Positions 54,791 through 64,000 of a stretch of 64,000 bases of DNA are shown here, piece by piece. The notes beneath the pieces were generated by a model. The model had not been told where the DNA came from. It was given only the letters and a program-made list of their open reading frames with translations, and made no database searches. The translations under genes were made by a program, and so were the position numbers. The first letter of the stretch is position 1; the number at the start of each line of letters is the position of its first letter. The stretch covers positions 25,127,811 to 25,191,810 of the forward strand of contig CAMGYJ010000003.1 in assembly GCA_946122785.1 (NCBI GenBank). The letters are read 5' to 3'. The stretch comes from Linum tenue. Taxonomy: Eukaryota; Streptophyta; Magnoliopsida; Malpighiales; Linaceae.

Positions 54791-54799
54791 GTACATTTG

Positions 54800-56240
54800 T
54801 CGTATCTTTTTAAATTAAAAACATATAATTGCAGAGAGGAAAAAACCCTTCCCCCATTTCAAATTCCCTGCTCCAGGAGCGTTTGTAGGAAGAGTAGAGT
54901 AGGGAGTGTCAATTTTTTTCTTTTTCCTCTGTGGAACGGGCCAACTTACCGTACACATGCGGATTTAAACGGGTCCAGGAGTGTCAATTTTTTTCTTTAA
55001 GTCCTTTTATTTCTCCGTAGTGGTAAAATATATATATGAAAAGGAAAAAACAATACTCCTTTTTATTGCTAAAAAGAAAAAAAATAACAATAAACTAATG
55101 CATGGATTCTAATGGGCTAACCGCAAATCATAATATAAAAGAGTTGAATGGGTCTGACCTACACGAGATTTGCCCATCAAGTAAAACAAATGAACATCAT
55201 GGGTTTGCCATTCTAAAACAAACTATTTTCTCTAGCATAATATATATTATGCTATTATTTTATATCTTAGTGGCTAAAATATAATGTATTTTAAAGTTAT
55301 TCAATGGTACAACCTCGACCAACTCAATTAGTCCAATTTTTATCATTTCAAATATATATTATGTAATTATTTGATATCATAATGATTAAATTATAGTGTA
55401 TATTATAGGGAATGGTTTGGTATTTGTTAGTTAAAAACTAAACAGAAAGATCTATTTGGTTATTTTTAACATTAAAACGATCCTAAACATTTTCAGTTTC
55501 CTTTCAAAATTCTATAGTTTTATTCCCGAATCAGTGATGTGCAAATGGTGAATTGCAGTCATCTCTTTTCTTTCATTATTTTTTATTTTCAAATATAAAG
55601 TTTACAAGTAAAGAATAATTAGAGTTTGGCATGAGTCGGTCAAACAGGCTGAATTTCAAAATTTTGCCCGTTTTGATCAAGTCTAATTTATAATCACATG
55701 GTTCCCTGATACCCTATAAAAATCTCAATCCAAACCAGTTTGGCAGGTGAGTCTGTGTTTACCACCATTTTCTAGGGATACAGGAAAGTTGGTTCCTATC
55801 CCAAATCGTGTTGTTCATTCTTGATTTCTTTAGATTTTATCATGGCTTGGCAAAAAACCAGAAAGCACAATGATGAGAAGATGAAAGTTTTATAAAGCAA
55901 ATTAATCGGCCAACGGGCCGAGTAAAAGCTAGCAACGATTGTGAGATGCTCATTTCCCGAAAACCGGAGGGATAGGCGATTTTTTATTCGATTTTCTGGA
56001 ATTCGGTTTCTATAAAACTTACTCTACCTCATCATATTACCAGAAACAATATTGTTTCACAAGGTAACAGGTACTTGATTTTGGTTCATAAGGCTGATTT
56101 TTGATTCGTTGCATCATTCATGTCTTTTTTCTACTAAAATTCACTATTTTATCACGTGTTTCTAAAAAAAAAACTATATAACAATAAGCTATACACCCCA
56201 TTACATTATCAAATTTCATACCTCATCTTCGTCGGCCAAA
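54800..56240. other. AT-rich insertion within duplication copy B, no gene
   Basis: Contains a short direct repeat 'ggagtgtcaatttttttctt' (54902 and 54978). No element ends defined. Confidence 0.4.
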
Positions 56241-56580
56241 TGGCCGGGGCCCACACTAGTATATTATTGACGCCAAATAAACAACCAAATACTGTTTCCT
56301 CCGCCCCCAAAAGTCCAAAACCAGCTACAATACTTACTATTTACACTTATACGTACTGCCGACTAATGTCAAGTATCAACTTGTATATACAGCCATCTAA
56401 TCGATTGACACTAGCACGTGTAAAAGCCTAAAAGGTCCCCACAACACGTAGCAACTTAAATGACTGATGCACACAAGACACAAGCACATGAGTCATGACC
56501 CTTCTATCCAAGCTGGAGTCTGACATAAGATGAAGTGGGGTAGGATGGACTCGGTACTCAGTAGTCACTAGTCAGTATGG

Positions 56581-57000
56581 TGGTTTTTGACAGGTTGGAA
56601 GAATTTCAATTTCTCTTTTCAATTTGGGTCTTAATTCATCACTATATACATTTTCCGTTTCCTTTTATCAACTCAATCATTATTGTTCTCTTTGTATCAA
56701 ATTTGCACGAATTTACTTTTATACCTATTTTTCAAAAAACTTCGTACATATTAATAAGTTCGGACAATAATATACAAAAGTCGCTTTTCTTTTAGGTACC
56801 AACACTCTCTAACTTGACAGCTTTCTTTGCCTTATGAAATTTTGGTCAAATAACACAGGTTTGGATAACGGAAATAGCATGATTTGTCAAGTCAGTAGAC
56901 AGGAATTTGTTAATAATATTTATATAGGTACCTTTGTGTAATTGTACAAATAGGTTTGTAGTATCAAACCACTATATATATTCCGCTATAAACTTACGTT
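56581..57000. other. AT-rich stretch without recognisable gene
   Basis: T-rich open frames on the plus strand show no similarity. Confidence 0.35.
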
Positions 57001-57236
57001 AAGGTTAAGAAATAAGAAAAGCATAAAACCTGAGGGAGATCCTCTTCATGGACTAGTGTAATGCTAATGATGCCACGTTAAAAAAATATATTCTTTCGTT
57101 TTGTTTGATGATTTGACATAGTATCAGAGCCTGCAATCTAAGATCGATTGATCGGATTTTGTAGGTATCAGCTTGTTCTTTGCTGGTCTTCTTTGTAGCA
57201 GCCTAGGGTTCTTCATCTTTACTCTTGGTACAGACT
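57001..57236 (+). mobile_element. Retroelement remnant with primer-site-like motif
   Basis: TAGTATCAGAGCC at about 57119-57131 resembles an initiator-Met primer site with one change. The preceding sequence ends 'gatttga', like an LTR end. It is an older copia-like remnant next to the one at 57237. Confidence 0.4.
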
Positions 57237-57499
57237 TGTTAGAGCTACTTGGATTTAAGGGATTTGCTTCTTCTTGGTTCTTGGTGTTGATTTATATAGT
57301 TGGAGGACCAAACTTGTAATTATGTTTAATAGCCACTAGCGTGTACATATATATGCTTAGCCGCAATCCTTGTAACTCTTAACGAAGTTAACGATAGTGA
57401 AACCTTTTTGGAGAGCACAACCTCTCCTGTGGATTAGTCCTGTTGATCAGGGATACCACGTTAAAATCGTGTGTCTGTTCTTCGCTCTAGTTCTTTTCA
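57237..57499 (+). repeat. LTR of the outer (interrupted) copia element
   Basis: Ends ...TTCTTTTCA directly before a primer site. The start near TGTTAGAGC is inferred only. It contains typical leader-end sequence 'ggataccacgttaaaatcg'. No 3' partner lies in the window. Confidence 0.55.
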
Positions 57500-57512
57500 T
57501 GGTATCAGAGCC
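57500..57512 (+). promoter_or_regulatory. Primer binding site of the outer copia element
   Basis: TGGTATCAGAGCC, initiator tRNA-Met type, immediately after the LTR end. Confidence 0.85.
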
Positions 57513-57701
57513 TCTGCTCTAAGTTGACGTTTGTTCCAATCGGTAGTGTAGAGCTCTAGCCCTAGTTTATTGGCCACGCGTAATTGGTTGGCGGCATCGC
57601 GCGGCGTTAGGGGGGTTGCAGCGTACGGTTTGCTTGTCGGCAGGTTTGGTTGTCGATTTGGGGTCTCTTCCTGGCTTGTTTTGCTTTGCGTGGCGAGGGA
57701 G

Positions 57702-58002
57702 TGTAGAATTCTGCAACGCGGAATAAAAGCAAACACGAACAACACGAGATTTTACGTGGTATCCCCGTTCATGATTGAACGAGACTAATCCACGGTGAGC
57801 TCGAAAGAGCTCACGGCTTGAGTTTTTATTTCTGATTTTCAATGAACAGATGATACAAGGCCTTCTACAAAGCTACTGGCCTTTTATAGAAAAGAAAGAC
57901 TCTCCACGTATGTGACTAACGTGGGACGCAAGCAACCGAAAACAAAGAGTTCAAAACCAACATGGACAAGGACATGAAAGACATGGACATGGACACGTAA
58001 TA
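57702..58002 (-). repeat. 3' LTR of the complete copia element
   Basis: 301 bp, same as 62492-62792 apart from one base ('aacagatg' against 'aaccgatg'). Confidence 0.95.
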
Positions 58003-58012
58003 CGCCCCCTCA
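58003..58012 (-). promoter_or_regulatory. Polypurine tract of the complete copia element
   Basis: Minus-strand TGAGGGGGCG directly before the 3' LTR. Confidence 0.75.
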
Positions 58013-61000
58013 AGCGTGCGCATGGAGATCGAACATGCCAAGCTTGGAAAGAAGGTGATGATGGTGCTCGACCCCCAGCCCCTTGGTGAAAAGGTCCGCC
58101 GGTTGCTCGGCTGTAGGAATCTTGCGAGGTGCGATGTCGAGAGACTGAACGCTCTCCCTGACGAAATGACAGTCCATCTCGACATGCTTAGTACGTTCAT
58201 GAAACACTAGATTAGCTGCAATGTGAAGTGCCGCCTGATTATCACAGTAAAGAGGTGTGGGTCCTTGTTGAGGAACACCGAGGTCCTGCAAAAGCCAGCG
58301 AAGCCATAGGATCTCACAGACAGTACTAGCCATGGCTCGATACTCAGCCTCCGCAGAAGAACGAGCGACAACAGACTGCTTCTTAGTGCGCCAAGAGACA
58401 GGAGAGGAGCCAAGGCGAATGAAGTAACCGGTAGTAGAACGACGGGTGGTTTGACAGCCACCCCAGTCAGCATCACAATAAGCAGTCAACTTGAGCGAAT
58501 GATTAACCGGAAACAGAAGCCCACGTCCAGGAGAACCCTTTAAGTAACGTAGAACCCGATGTGCAGTGGCGAGGTGGTCCTGGGTAGGAGCATGCACTGC
58601 CTGACTGAGAAGATTAACCACGTAGGTGATATCCGGACGTGTAACGGTGAGGTAGAGCAGACGACCAACCAGACGACGAAAAGCTGCCGGATCAGGGGCA
58701 GGAGGAGATGATGTGCGACCCAATTGATGATTTTGTTCAATGGGTGAGGAACAAGGGCGCGTGGCCTGAAAACCAGTGTCAGCTAGAATGTCTAACACGT
58801 ACTTGCGCTGGTTGAGAATGATGCCCTTTTTAGATCGAGCAACTTCGATCCCAAGAAAATATTTCAAAGGACCAAGATCTTTGATGGTGAAGCGATCATG
58901 AAGGAACTTCTTGACCGATTGAATGAAGACCATGTCATCCCCAGCAAGAATGACGTCATCAACGTAGATAAGAGCAACGACAAAGGAGCCAGTCGTGTGA
59001 TATATGAACAATGAGTGATCTGCATGACTCTGACGAAAACCTAGCTCGAGAAGAGCAGCTGAGAATTTTTTATACCAATTCCTGGAGGCCTGCTTGAGCC
59101 CATAGATAGATTTTCGGAGTCGGCAAACGCGAGTATCCCCAGGCTGTGCGAACCCCTGTGGAACCTTCATATAGACTTCCTCGTCTAAGTCACCGTGAAG
59201 GAAGGCGTTGTTAACATCGAGTTGATGGATGTACCAACCCTTCGTGACGGCGACAGCAAGGAGACAACGAACATTGACCAGTTTAGCGACGGGGGCAAAA
59301 GTGTCATGATAATCAATTCCTTCAACCTGCGTGTACCCCTTTGCCACAAGACGCGCCTTGAAGCGCTCGATGGAGCCATCAGGTAGATACTTGATTTTAT
59401 ATACCCACTTGCAGTCAATAGCACGTTTGCCTGGAGGTAAGAAAGTCAACGTCCAAGTGCCATTCTCAACTAAGGCATTGAATTCGGTTATCATAGCCTT
59501 GCGCCAATGAAGGTGGCGGACTGCTTGAAAAAAGTATTTTGGTTCTGTGACAAGGGAAACACTAGTGATGAATGCCCGATGGGAAGGAGAGAGCCGATGA
59601 TAGGAGACGAAGTTGGCCATGGGATATCGGACATGCTGAGCTTGCGGATCGCTGGGAAGGTCAGTGTCGTAGTCTTGAAGACGAGTGGGAGGACGCCGGA
59701 CCCTATCACCACGCCGGGGGGGAGGTACTGGCTCGGTGACTGCCGGTGGCGAAGGCGCATCATTCAATGAGGGACTTGATGCTGGGCTGCCGATGTCCGT
59801 GAGGGGAGATGAGGCAGCTGGGGAGGCAGTGGTCGCTGTCGGTGAGAGAGGAGGAGGAACGACCGTGATTGGCGTGACCTGCTCCACTAGTGAAGGTGTG
59901 ACCGCATCGGCAGCTTGAGGAGTTTGAGGGCTGTCACGGGGGGCCGAAGTGGACGCTGCTGGAGATGCTGGAGATGCAGTAGGGGGATCTTGAAAATCCT
60001 CCATGATGCGCACAGGAGTGAGAGGATCATGGGTAGGGAATTCCATGGGTGTCACCGCCCCCTCAAACATGTGCGGGTTCTTGTACGGAAACAAGTGCTC
60101 GATGAACACCACATCACGGGATGTGTAGACTTCTTGCTTCTCAAGATCAAAAATGCGATAACCTCGCTGCGTAGCAGGGTAACCCACAAAGATGCCCGGG
60201 CGACCACGTGCTTCGAATTTGTGAAGATGACGATGATTATTCTTGGCATAGACGAGACAACCCAAGCTCCGGAGATGATCGTATTTGGGAAGTGTGCCAA
60301 GAAGGATCTGATATGGGGTTTGATTTTGTATGGGAACGAGTGGCATTCTATTGATGAGGTACGCCGCTGTGAGGATGCATTCACCCCAGAAATGAAGGGG
60401 AAGACCAGCATGAAAACGCAGGGCTCGAGCAGTGTCAAGAAGATGACGATGCTTACGCTCGACGACACCATTTTGCTGTGGCGTATCTGTGCAAGAAGTT
60501 TGAAGGATGATGCCTTCTTTCTCATAGAAATCACGAAGAACCGGTGTAGAGAATTCTCGACCATTGTCTGCCTGAATACGACAAACATTTTTGTTATACT
60601 GACGGCGAACTTGGCGACAAAAGACAAGTAGATAACGCGCCACTTCGGATTTGTTTCGCAGCAAAAAAACCCATACAGCACGACTGAAATCATCGACAAT
60701 GGTCAAAAAATAACGAGCTCCAGTAAGAGATGCCTCATGAAATCCACCCCAAATATCGATATGAATAAGTTCAAAACACGAATGTGTTTTAATACTGCTG
60801 TGAACAAAAGGAAGTCTAGTCTGTTTCGCCCGTAAACAAGAATCACACGGGTCTGTACTGGAAACCAAAGGACAAGATATATAAGGCTGCAAGGCTAACA
60901 ACTTCGTCCCAGATGGATGCCCGAGGCGAGAATGCCAAAGTGCAGATTGCCCCAAAGCTTGCCGCGCCGAGTATGCCATCGCATGACTCCGTTCGAAAAC

Positions 61001-62440
61001 CTTCAACTGATAAAGACCATCACTCTGAATCCCCATGCCAATCATCTTCCTCGAGGTTAAGTCCTGGATAACACAGAAATCGCTTAAGAAAATCACGGCC
61101 ACTGGGTGATCAGCAGTGAGACGACTAACAGACAATAGGTTGCACTGAAAATCCGGTATGTGCAAGACCCGATTCAAAACCAATCCGTTTTGTAACTGTG
61201 CCATGCCTATGTTACGAACTGGAACCCCATTACCATTGGGAATTCGAACCTGCAAATCGGAGTTTTTCTCGAACTCGCCAACAAATAAGGAATCATTCGT
61301 AACTATGTGTTCATTACAGCCCGAATCGATAATCCACGAGTCGAGAGAGGAAGAGACATTACCTGACAAGTTGACCGCCATCCCGGCTGATGGTTTGTTG
61401 GGAGAATCCATGTTAAGGAACGCCCGAAGCTGGGCGATTTGTGCTGGGTTTAAACCAGGAACGGCGCTGCTAGTGTCACCCTCAACAGCAGCAGCCTTGG
61501 CGTCAGGACGAGAAGACTTGGAGTGGCGACGCTTGGACTTGTCACCGGATTTGCCACCTCCTGGCGATGATGACCGCTGTGGATAGCCTATGAGCTGATA
61601 ACAAGTTGATTTGAAGTGCCCCGGCTTTTCACAGTGAGTACACCAGGGGCGACCCTCGGCGGTGCGAGGTTCACTAGGAAGCACGTCGCCCTTCCCTTGG
61701 AAAGCTGCGGCATCGACGGGCGGCGGACGAGACTCATGGGAAAGGCTACGTTGCTGCTCCTCATTAGCCGCCATCTGATATGCAGCGCCAAGGGTGGGAG
61801 TGGGCTTCATCGAGAGCAGCTGAGTGCGGACGACCGAGAAGTTGTCATCCAACCCGATGAGAAAATCAAGTAGGCGCATCTCCTCATGGGAAGATCGAGT
61901 GCGCTGCTCGACATTGCACTCACACTTTCCACAGGTGCAACGAGCAGGAGGATCCAACATGAGCCAATCATCCCAAAGGCGCTTGAGTTTGGAGTAGAAA
62001 GCTGCGACGCTCAAATGATCTTGACGGAGAGCTGTGATGTCGCGACGAAGCTTGTAGCGGCGTGGGAGATTGTCGGTGCTGAACCTTTCTTTGAGCTCTT
62101 CCCAGATTTGGTGCGCGGAGAGACTAGCTGAAAGACTATTGCGGATATCACGACTCATGGCCGTGCGCAACCATCCAACTACCGCAGCATTGCAACGGAT
62201 CCAAGCATCCAGTTGCGGACCTGGTTGAGGACGAATCATGTCCCCTGTAACGAAGCCGAGTTTATTTTTAGCCAGCAAGGAATTGGTCATCTCCGCCACC
62301 CAATCACCGTAATTGACGTCGGTGAGAACCTCGCTGACAAACATGAGGTTGGGATGATCCGCGGGATGAAGATGGAGAGGCGACAGTGCGTCGATGACGG
62401 GGGGATCCCCGTTTGTGAGAGCACCAGTACCCGAACTCAT
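58010..62440 (-). CDS. Ty1/copia gag-pol polyprotein, intact
   Basis: Single 1476-codon frame from ATG at 62440, about 40 bp after the primer site, the typical position. Domain order is that of copia: gag (UBN2-like, residues about 25-230), zinc knuckle CTHCEKPGHFKSTC (about 263-278), and aspartic protease WIIDSGCNEH (about 370). Integrase zinc part LWHSRLGHPS...CDSC comes next (about 500-545), then the integrase core with HIDIWGG, QADNGREF and QNGVVERKHR (about 560-665). RT follows (about 1010-1250) with CKWVYKIK, LDVNNAFLHGDLDEEVYM and YVDD, and RNase H with CDADWGG, SSAEAEY and YCDN (about 1320-1405). A second Cys cluster CTCGKCEC lies at about 167. All catalytic residues that can be checked are present and no stop or frameshift is seen. 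Several open frames on the other strand are shadows. Confidence 0.95.
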   Translation of the reverse strand: MSSGTGALTNGDPPVIDALSPLHLHPADHPNLMFVSEVLTDVNYGDWVAEMTNSLLAKNKLGFVTGDMIRPQPGPQLDAWIRCNAAVVGWLRTAMSRDIRNSLSASLSAHQIWEELKERFSTDNLPRRYKLRRDITALRQDHLSVAAFYSKLKRLWDDWLMLDPPARCTCGKCECNVEQRTRSSHEEMRLLDFLIGLDDNFSVVRTQLLSMKPTPTLGAAYQMAANEEQQRSLSHESRPPPVDAAAFQGKGDVLPSEPRTAEGRPWCTHCEKPGHFKSTCYQLIGYPQRSSSPGGGKSGDKSKRRHSKSSRPDAKAAAVEGDTSSAVPGLNPAQIAQLRAFLNMDSPNKPSAGMAVNLSGNVSSSLDSWIIDSGCNEHIVTNDSLFVGEFEKNSDLQVRIPNGNGVPVRNIGMAQLQNGLVLNRVLHIPDFQCNLLSVSRLTADHPVAVIFLSDFCVIQDLTSRKMIGMGIQSDGLYQLKVFERSHAMAYSARQALGQSALWHSRLGHPSGTKLLALQPYISCPLVSSTDPCDSCLRAKQTRLPFVHSSIKTHSCFELIHIDIWGGFHEASLTGARYFLTIVDDFSRAVWVFLLRNKSEVARYLLVFCRQVRRQYNKNVCRIQADNGREFSTPVLRDFYEKEGIILQTSCTDTPQQNGVVERKHRHLLDTARALRFHAGLPLHFWGECILTAAYLINRMPLVPIQNQTPYQILLGTLPKYDHLRSLGCLVYAKNNHRHLHKFEARGRPGIFVGYPATQRGYRIFDLEKQEVYTSRDVVFIEHLFPYKNPHMFEGAVTPMEFPTHDPLTPVRIMEDFQDPPTASPASPAASTSAPRDSPQTPQAADAVTPSLVEQVTPITVVPPPLSPTATTASPAASSPLTDIGSPASSPSLNDAPSPPAVTEPVPPPRRGDRVRRPPTRLQDYDTDLPSDPQAQHVRYPMANFVSYHRLSPSHRAFITSVSLVTEPKYFFQAVRHLHWRKAMITEFNALVENGTWTLTFLPPGKRAIDCKWVYKIKYLPDGSIERFKARLVAKGYTQVEGIDYHDTFAPVAKLVNVRCLLAVAVTKGWYIHQLDVNNAFLHGDLDEEVYMKVPQGFAQPGDTRVCRLRKSIYGLKQASRNWYKKFSAALLELGFRQSHADHSLFIYHTTGSFVVALIYVDDVILAGDDMVFIQSVKKFLHDRFTIKDLGPLKYFLGIEVARSKKGIILNQRKYVLDILADTGFQATRPCSSPIEQNHQLGRTSSPPAPDPAAFRRLVGRLLYLTVTRPDITYVVNLLSQAVHAPTQDHLATAHRVLRYLKGSPGRGLLFPVNHSLKLTAYCDADWGGCQTTRRSTTGYFIRLGSSPVSWRTKKQSVVARSSAEAEYRAMASTVCEILWLRWLLQDLGVPQQGPTPLYCDNQAALHIAANLVFHERTKHVEMDCHFVRESVQSLDIAPRKIPTAEQPADLFTKGLGVEHHHHLLSKLGMFDLHAHA

Positions 62441-62479
62441 GGTGTCGAAGAAGAAAACTCTAACCCTAGATCAAGGTTA

Positions 62480-62491
62480 GCTCTGATACCA
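62480..62491 (-). promoter_or_regulatory. Primer binding site of the complete copia element
   Basis: Minus-strand TGGTATCAGAGC immediately next to the 5' LTR. Confidence 0.9.
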
Positions 62492-62792
62492 TGTAGAATT
62501 CTGCAACGCGGAATAAAAGCAAACACGAACAACACGAGATTTTACGTGGTATCCCCGTTCATGATTGAACGAGACTAATCCACGGTGAGCTCGAAAGAGC
62601 TCACGGCTTGAGTTTTTATTTCTGATTTTCAATGAACCGATGATACAAGGCCTTCTACAAAGCTACTGGCCTTTTATAGAAAAGAAAGACTCTCCACGTA
62701 TGTGACTAACGTGGGACGCAAGCAACCGAAAACAAAGAGTTCAAAACCAACATGGACAAGGACATGAAAGACATGGACATGGACACGTAATA
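62492..62792 (-). repeat. 5' LTR of the complete copia element
   Basis: 301 bp; carries the element promoter by inference. A candidate minus-strand TATA-like 'tctataaaag' lies near 62674-62683. Confidence 0.92.
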
Positions 62793-62797
62793 GGGAG

Positions 62798-63145
62798 AGT
62801 TGTGCGACAGCTTTGGTGAAGAGATTTCGGCAGGTATTTGGTTTCTTGTGGGGTTTTTGCTTGGAAGTAATTTCCACAGGTTATTTGGTTGCTTGTCGGC
62901 TGGTTATTTGGTTTTCTTGGCTTTCTTCTGCGTGTGATTAGTGCTTCCTGGTATGGACTCAAGGATGGATTATATCTCTGTTAAGTTTGATGGCAAGAAC
63001 TTTGCTATGTGGGAGTTTCAATTCCGCAATTTTGCTGCGGGCAAGAGGTTGTTGGGTGTTTTGACAGGGGAGATTAAGCGACCTAGTGCTGATGCAGATG
63101 CGAAACTCTTGGAGGATTGGATGGCTGCTTGTGGGATCTGTGGAT
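62798..63145 (+). pseudogene. Gag start of the outer copia element
   Basis: Continuation of the outer element after the nested insertion: leader sequence, then an ATG at 62953 with MDSRMDYISVKFDGKNFAMW, then EFQFRNFAAGKRLLGVLTG and IKRPSADADAKLLEDWMAAC. This is a typical copia gag N-terminus (F.G.N...W...). Similarity stops at about residue 62 and the frame ends shortly after, so the rest of gag-pol is missing. It is transcriptionally in line with the LTR and primer site at 57237-57512. Confidence 0.8.
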
Positions 63146-63570
63146 ATACCCAAAGCAGTCAAAATCGGGATTTTACCTAAAATCGAAAACTGGGGTAAAA
63201 TCGGAATTATAGAATCGTAGGATTTTAAGTACCACATAGAAATTAACATATAATAATATTAATAAGGTAAATCATTAATAACACAAAGACATATAACATT
63301 TAAAATGATAATTTTCAAGATTAATGTTCCAAAATTATCATTTAAATTGTTATTTAATGCGTAACTCAAAATAATTTATGAGGAAGGGATAGAGCTCATG
63401 GGGTTTGGCTCTTGTTTTTCATGTTATGTCTCGGTAGTTTAACTCAAAGTAGTATTCCGACATCGTCTACTAAGCATGATTTAAAACTAAGAATAAGTGA
63501 ACTCCAATAAGAATTTTAATGTCATTGGTTTGGTACAAATATATTCATTAATAAATTAATTTGTTAATAA
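63146..63570. other. AT-rich stretch without recognisable gene
   Basis: Junction between the truncated copia gag and a CACTA end; nothing identified. Confidence 0.4.
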
Positions 63571-64000
63571 CACTACAAGAAACTGCACCTTCTGCGACGA
63601 ATTCTATCGCGGCGATAAGAAATTCGTCGCAGAAAGTGTATAATCTGCAACGAATTTCACTTTTTCGTCGCAGATTGTGCGAAGACTTTTTGCGACGGTT
63701 GTCTTTCGTCGCAGAATGTAATAAGTCTTTTTGCGACGGTTCTCTTTCGTCGTGGAATGGATATAGACTGTCTGCGACGATGGTATGTCGTCTCAGAATG
63801 GATTGAGACTTTCTGCGACGATTGTTTGTCGTTGCAGAATGTATATAGACTTTCTGCGACGATTGTCGACCGTCGCAGAATTTGAGCACTTTCTGCGACG
63901 ATTGTCTTTCGTCGCAAAATGATTGGACACTTTTTGCGACGATTGTCTTTTGTTGCAGAATGTTTGATACTTTCTGCGACGATTGTCTGTCATCGTAGAA
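63571..64000 (+). mobile_element. 5' end of a CACTA transposon, continues past the window
   Basis: Starts CACTACAAGAAACTGCACC. From 63591 on, subterminal repeats 'ttctgcgacga(tt)' and 'cgtcgcagaat' recur about every 20-60 bp in both orientations, the usual transposase-binding layout of CACTA ends. Short open frames on the minus strand are products of these repeats. The element body and opposite end are outside the window. Confidence 0.85.

Larger units (their letters stand above)
52953..56580 (+). repeat. Segmental duplication, copy B (contains SABATH gene B)
   Basis: Partner of 22998-26745, same orientation. About 1.6 kb of extra AT-rich sequence (54660-56240) separates its promoter region from the far upstream homology at 56250-56580. 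Confidence 0.8.
57702..62792 (-). mobile_element. Complete Ty1/copia retrotransposon, inserted in another copia element
   Basis: 5091 bp. Two 301-bp LTRs (57702-58002, 62492-62792) differ at one base by eye. Five-bp target duplications gggag flank it (57697-57701, 62793-62797). The primer site abuts the right LTR and the purine tract abuts the left one. One intact gag-pol ORF fills the interior. In element orientation the LTRs start TATTAC and end TACA, a non-canonical TA...CA type known among plant copia elements. Very recent insertion, possibly still active. Confidence 0.95.

Noticed and set aside
59915..60631. 238-codon plus-strand frame
   Set aside because: Antisense shadow of the intact copia polyprotein.

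Overview
This is nuclear DNA of a flowering plant, most likely a eudicot. It is AT-rich with GC-rich islands. It holds spliced SABATH-type methyltransferase genes, plant-type Ty1/copia and Ty3/gypsy retrotransposons with tRNA primer sites, Mutator-like, hAT, CACTA and Helitron DNA transposons, and plant LINE remnants. There is no sign of bacterial or organellar organisation. The species cannot be told from the sequence.

Host genes are few. The clearest are two intact three-exon SABATH methyltransferase genes on the minus strand (24819-26164 and 53169-54466). They lie in a duplicated block of about 3.7 kb (about 22998-26745 and 52953-56580, same orientation). About 27 kb of mostly transposon DNA separates the two blocks. 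A broken replication-factor-A-like (OB-fold) gene lies at 44055-45690.

Layout. 1-5500: solo and fragmentary LTRs, a 159-bp tandem duplication and a gypsy integrase tail. 5900-7519: a Pack-MULE (long terminal inverted repeats, 9-bp target duplication) carrying a captured, broken BOI-type ubiquitin-ligase gene with its intron. 8227-8895: decayed Helitron helicase. 10850-11464: CACTA end. 11972-17353: a complete, young, non-autonomous Ty3/gypsy-type element (1.43-kb LTRs, 5-bp target duplication) with a 403-codon orphan ORF, inserted in an older LTR-like repeat. 17672-20629: gypsy deletion derivative on the minus strand. 20760-22750: chromovirus-like 3' end and LTR. 23146-24780: a hAT element and solo LTRs downstream of the first SABATH gene. 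27945-28296: hAT MITE. 29899-30655: minisatellite. 31363-32434: a 1.07-kb foldback built from LTR sequence. 33848-34180: duplicated hairpin-bearing repeat.

The most notable region is 35792-43870, an 8.1-kb Mutator-like element with about 480-bp terminal inverted repeats. It carries two convergent genes. The plus-strand gene encodes a plant mobile domain (PMD/MAIN-like) protein. The minus-strand gene encodes a FAR1/MuDR-type transposase spliced to an OTU-like cysteine protease domain that has a one-base frameshift. Both terminal repeats carry a splice donor, so each gene may be expressed from its own end. A nearly perfect 152-bp-arm palindrome lies upstream of the transposase.

45853-47540 holds LINE and copia pseudogenes. 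48270-49500 is a degenerate duplication with an inserted MITE. 50254-52554 has the termini of a non-autonomous Helitron. At 57237-63145 one copia element is interrupted by a second, complete and apparently recent copia element (57702-62792) with an intact 1476-codon gag-pol ORF and non-canonical TA...CA LTR ends. The window ends inside a CACTA element that starts at 63571.
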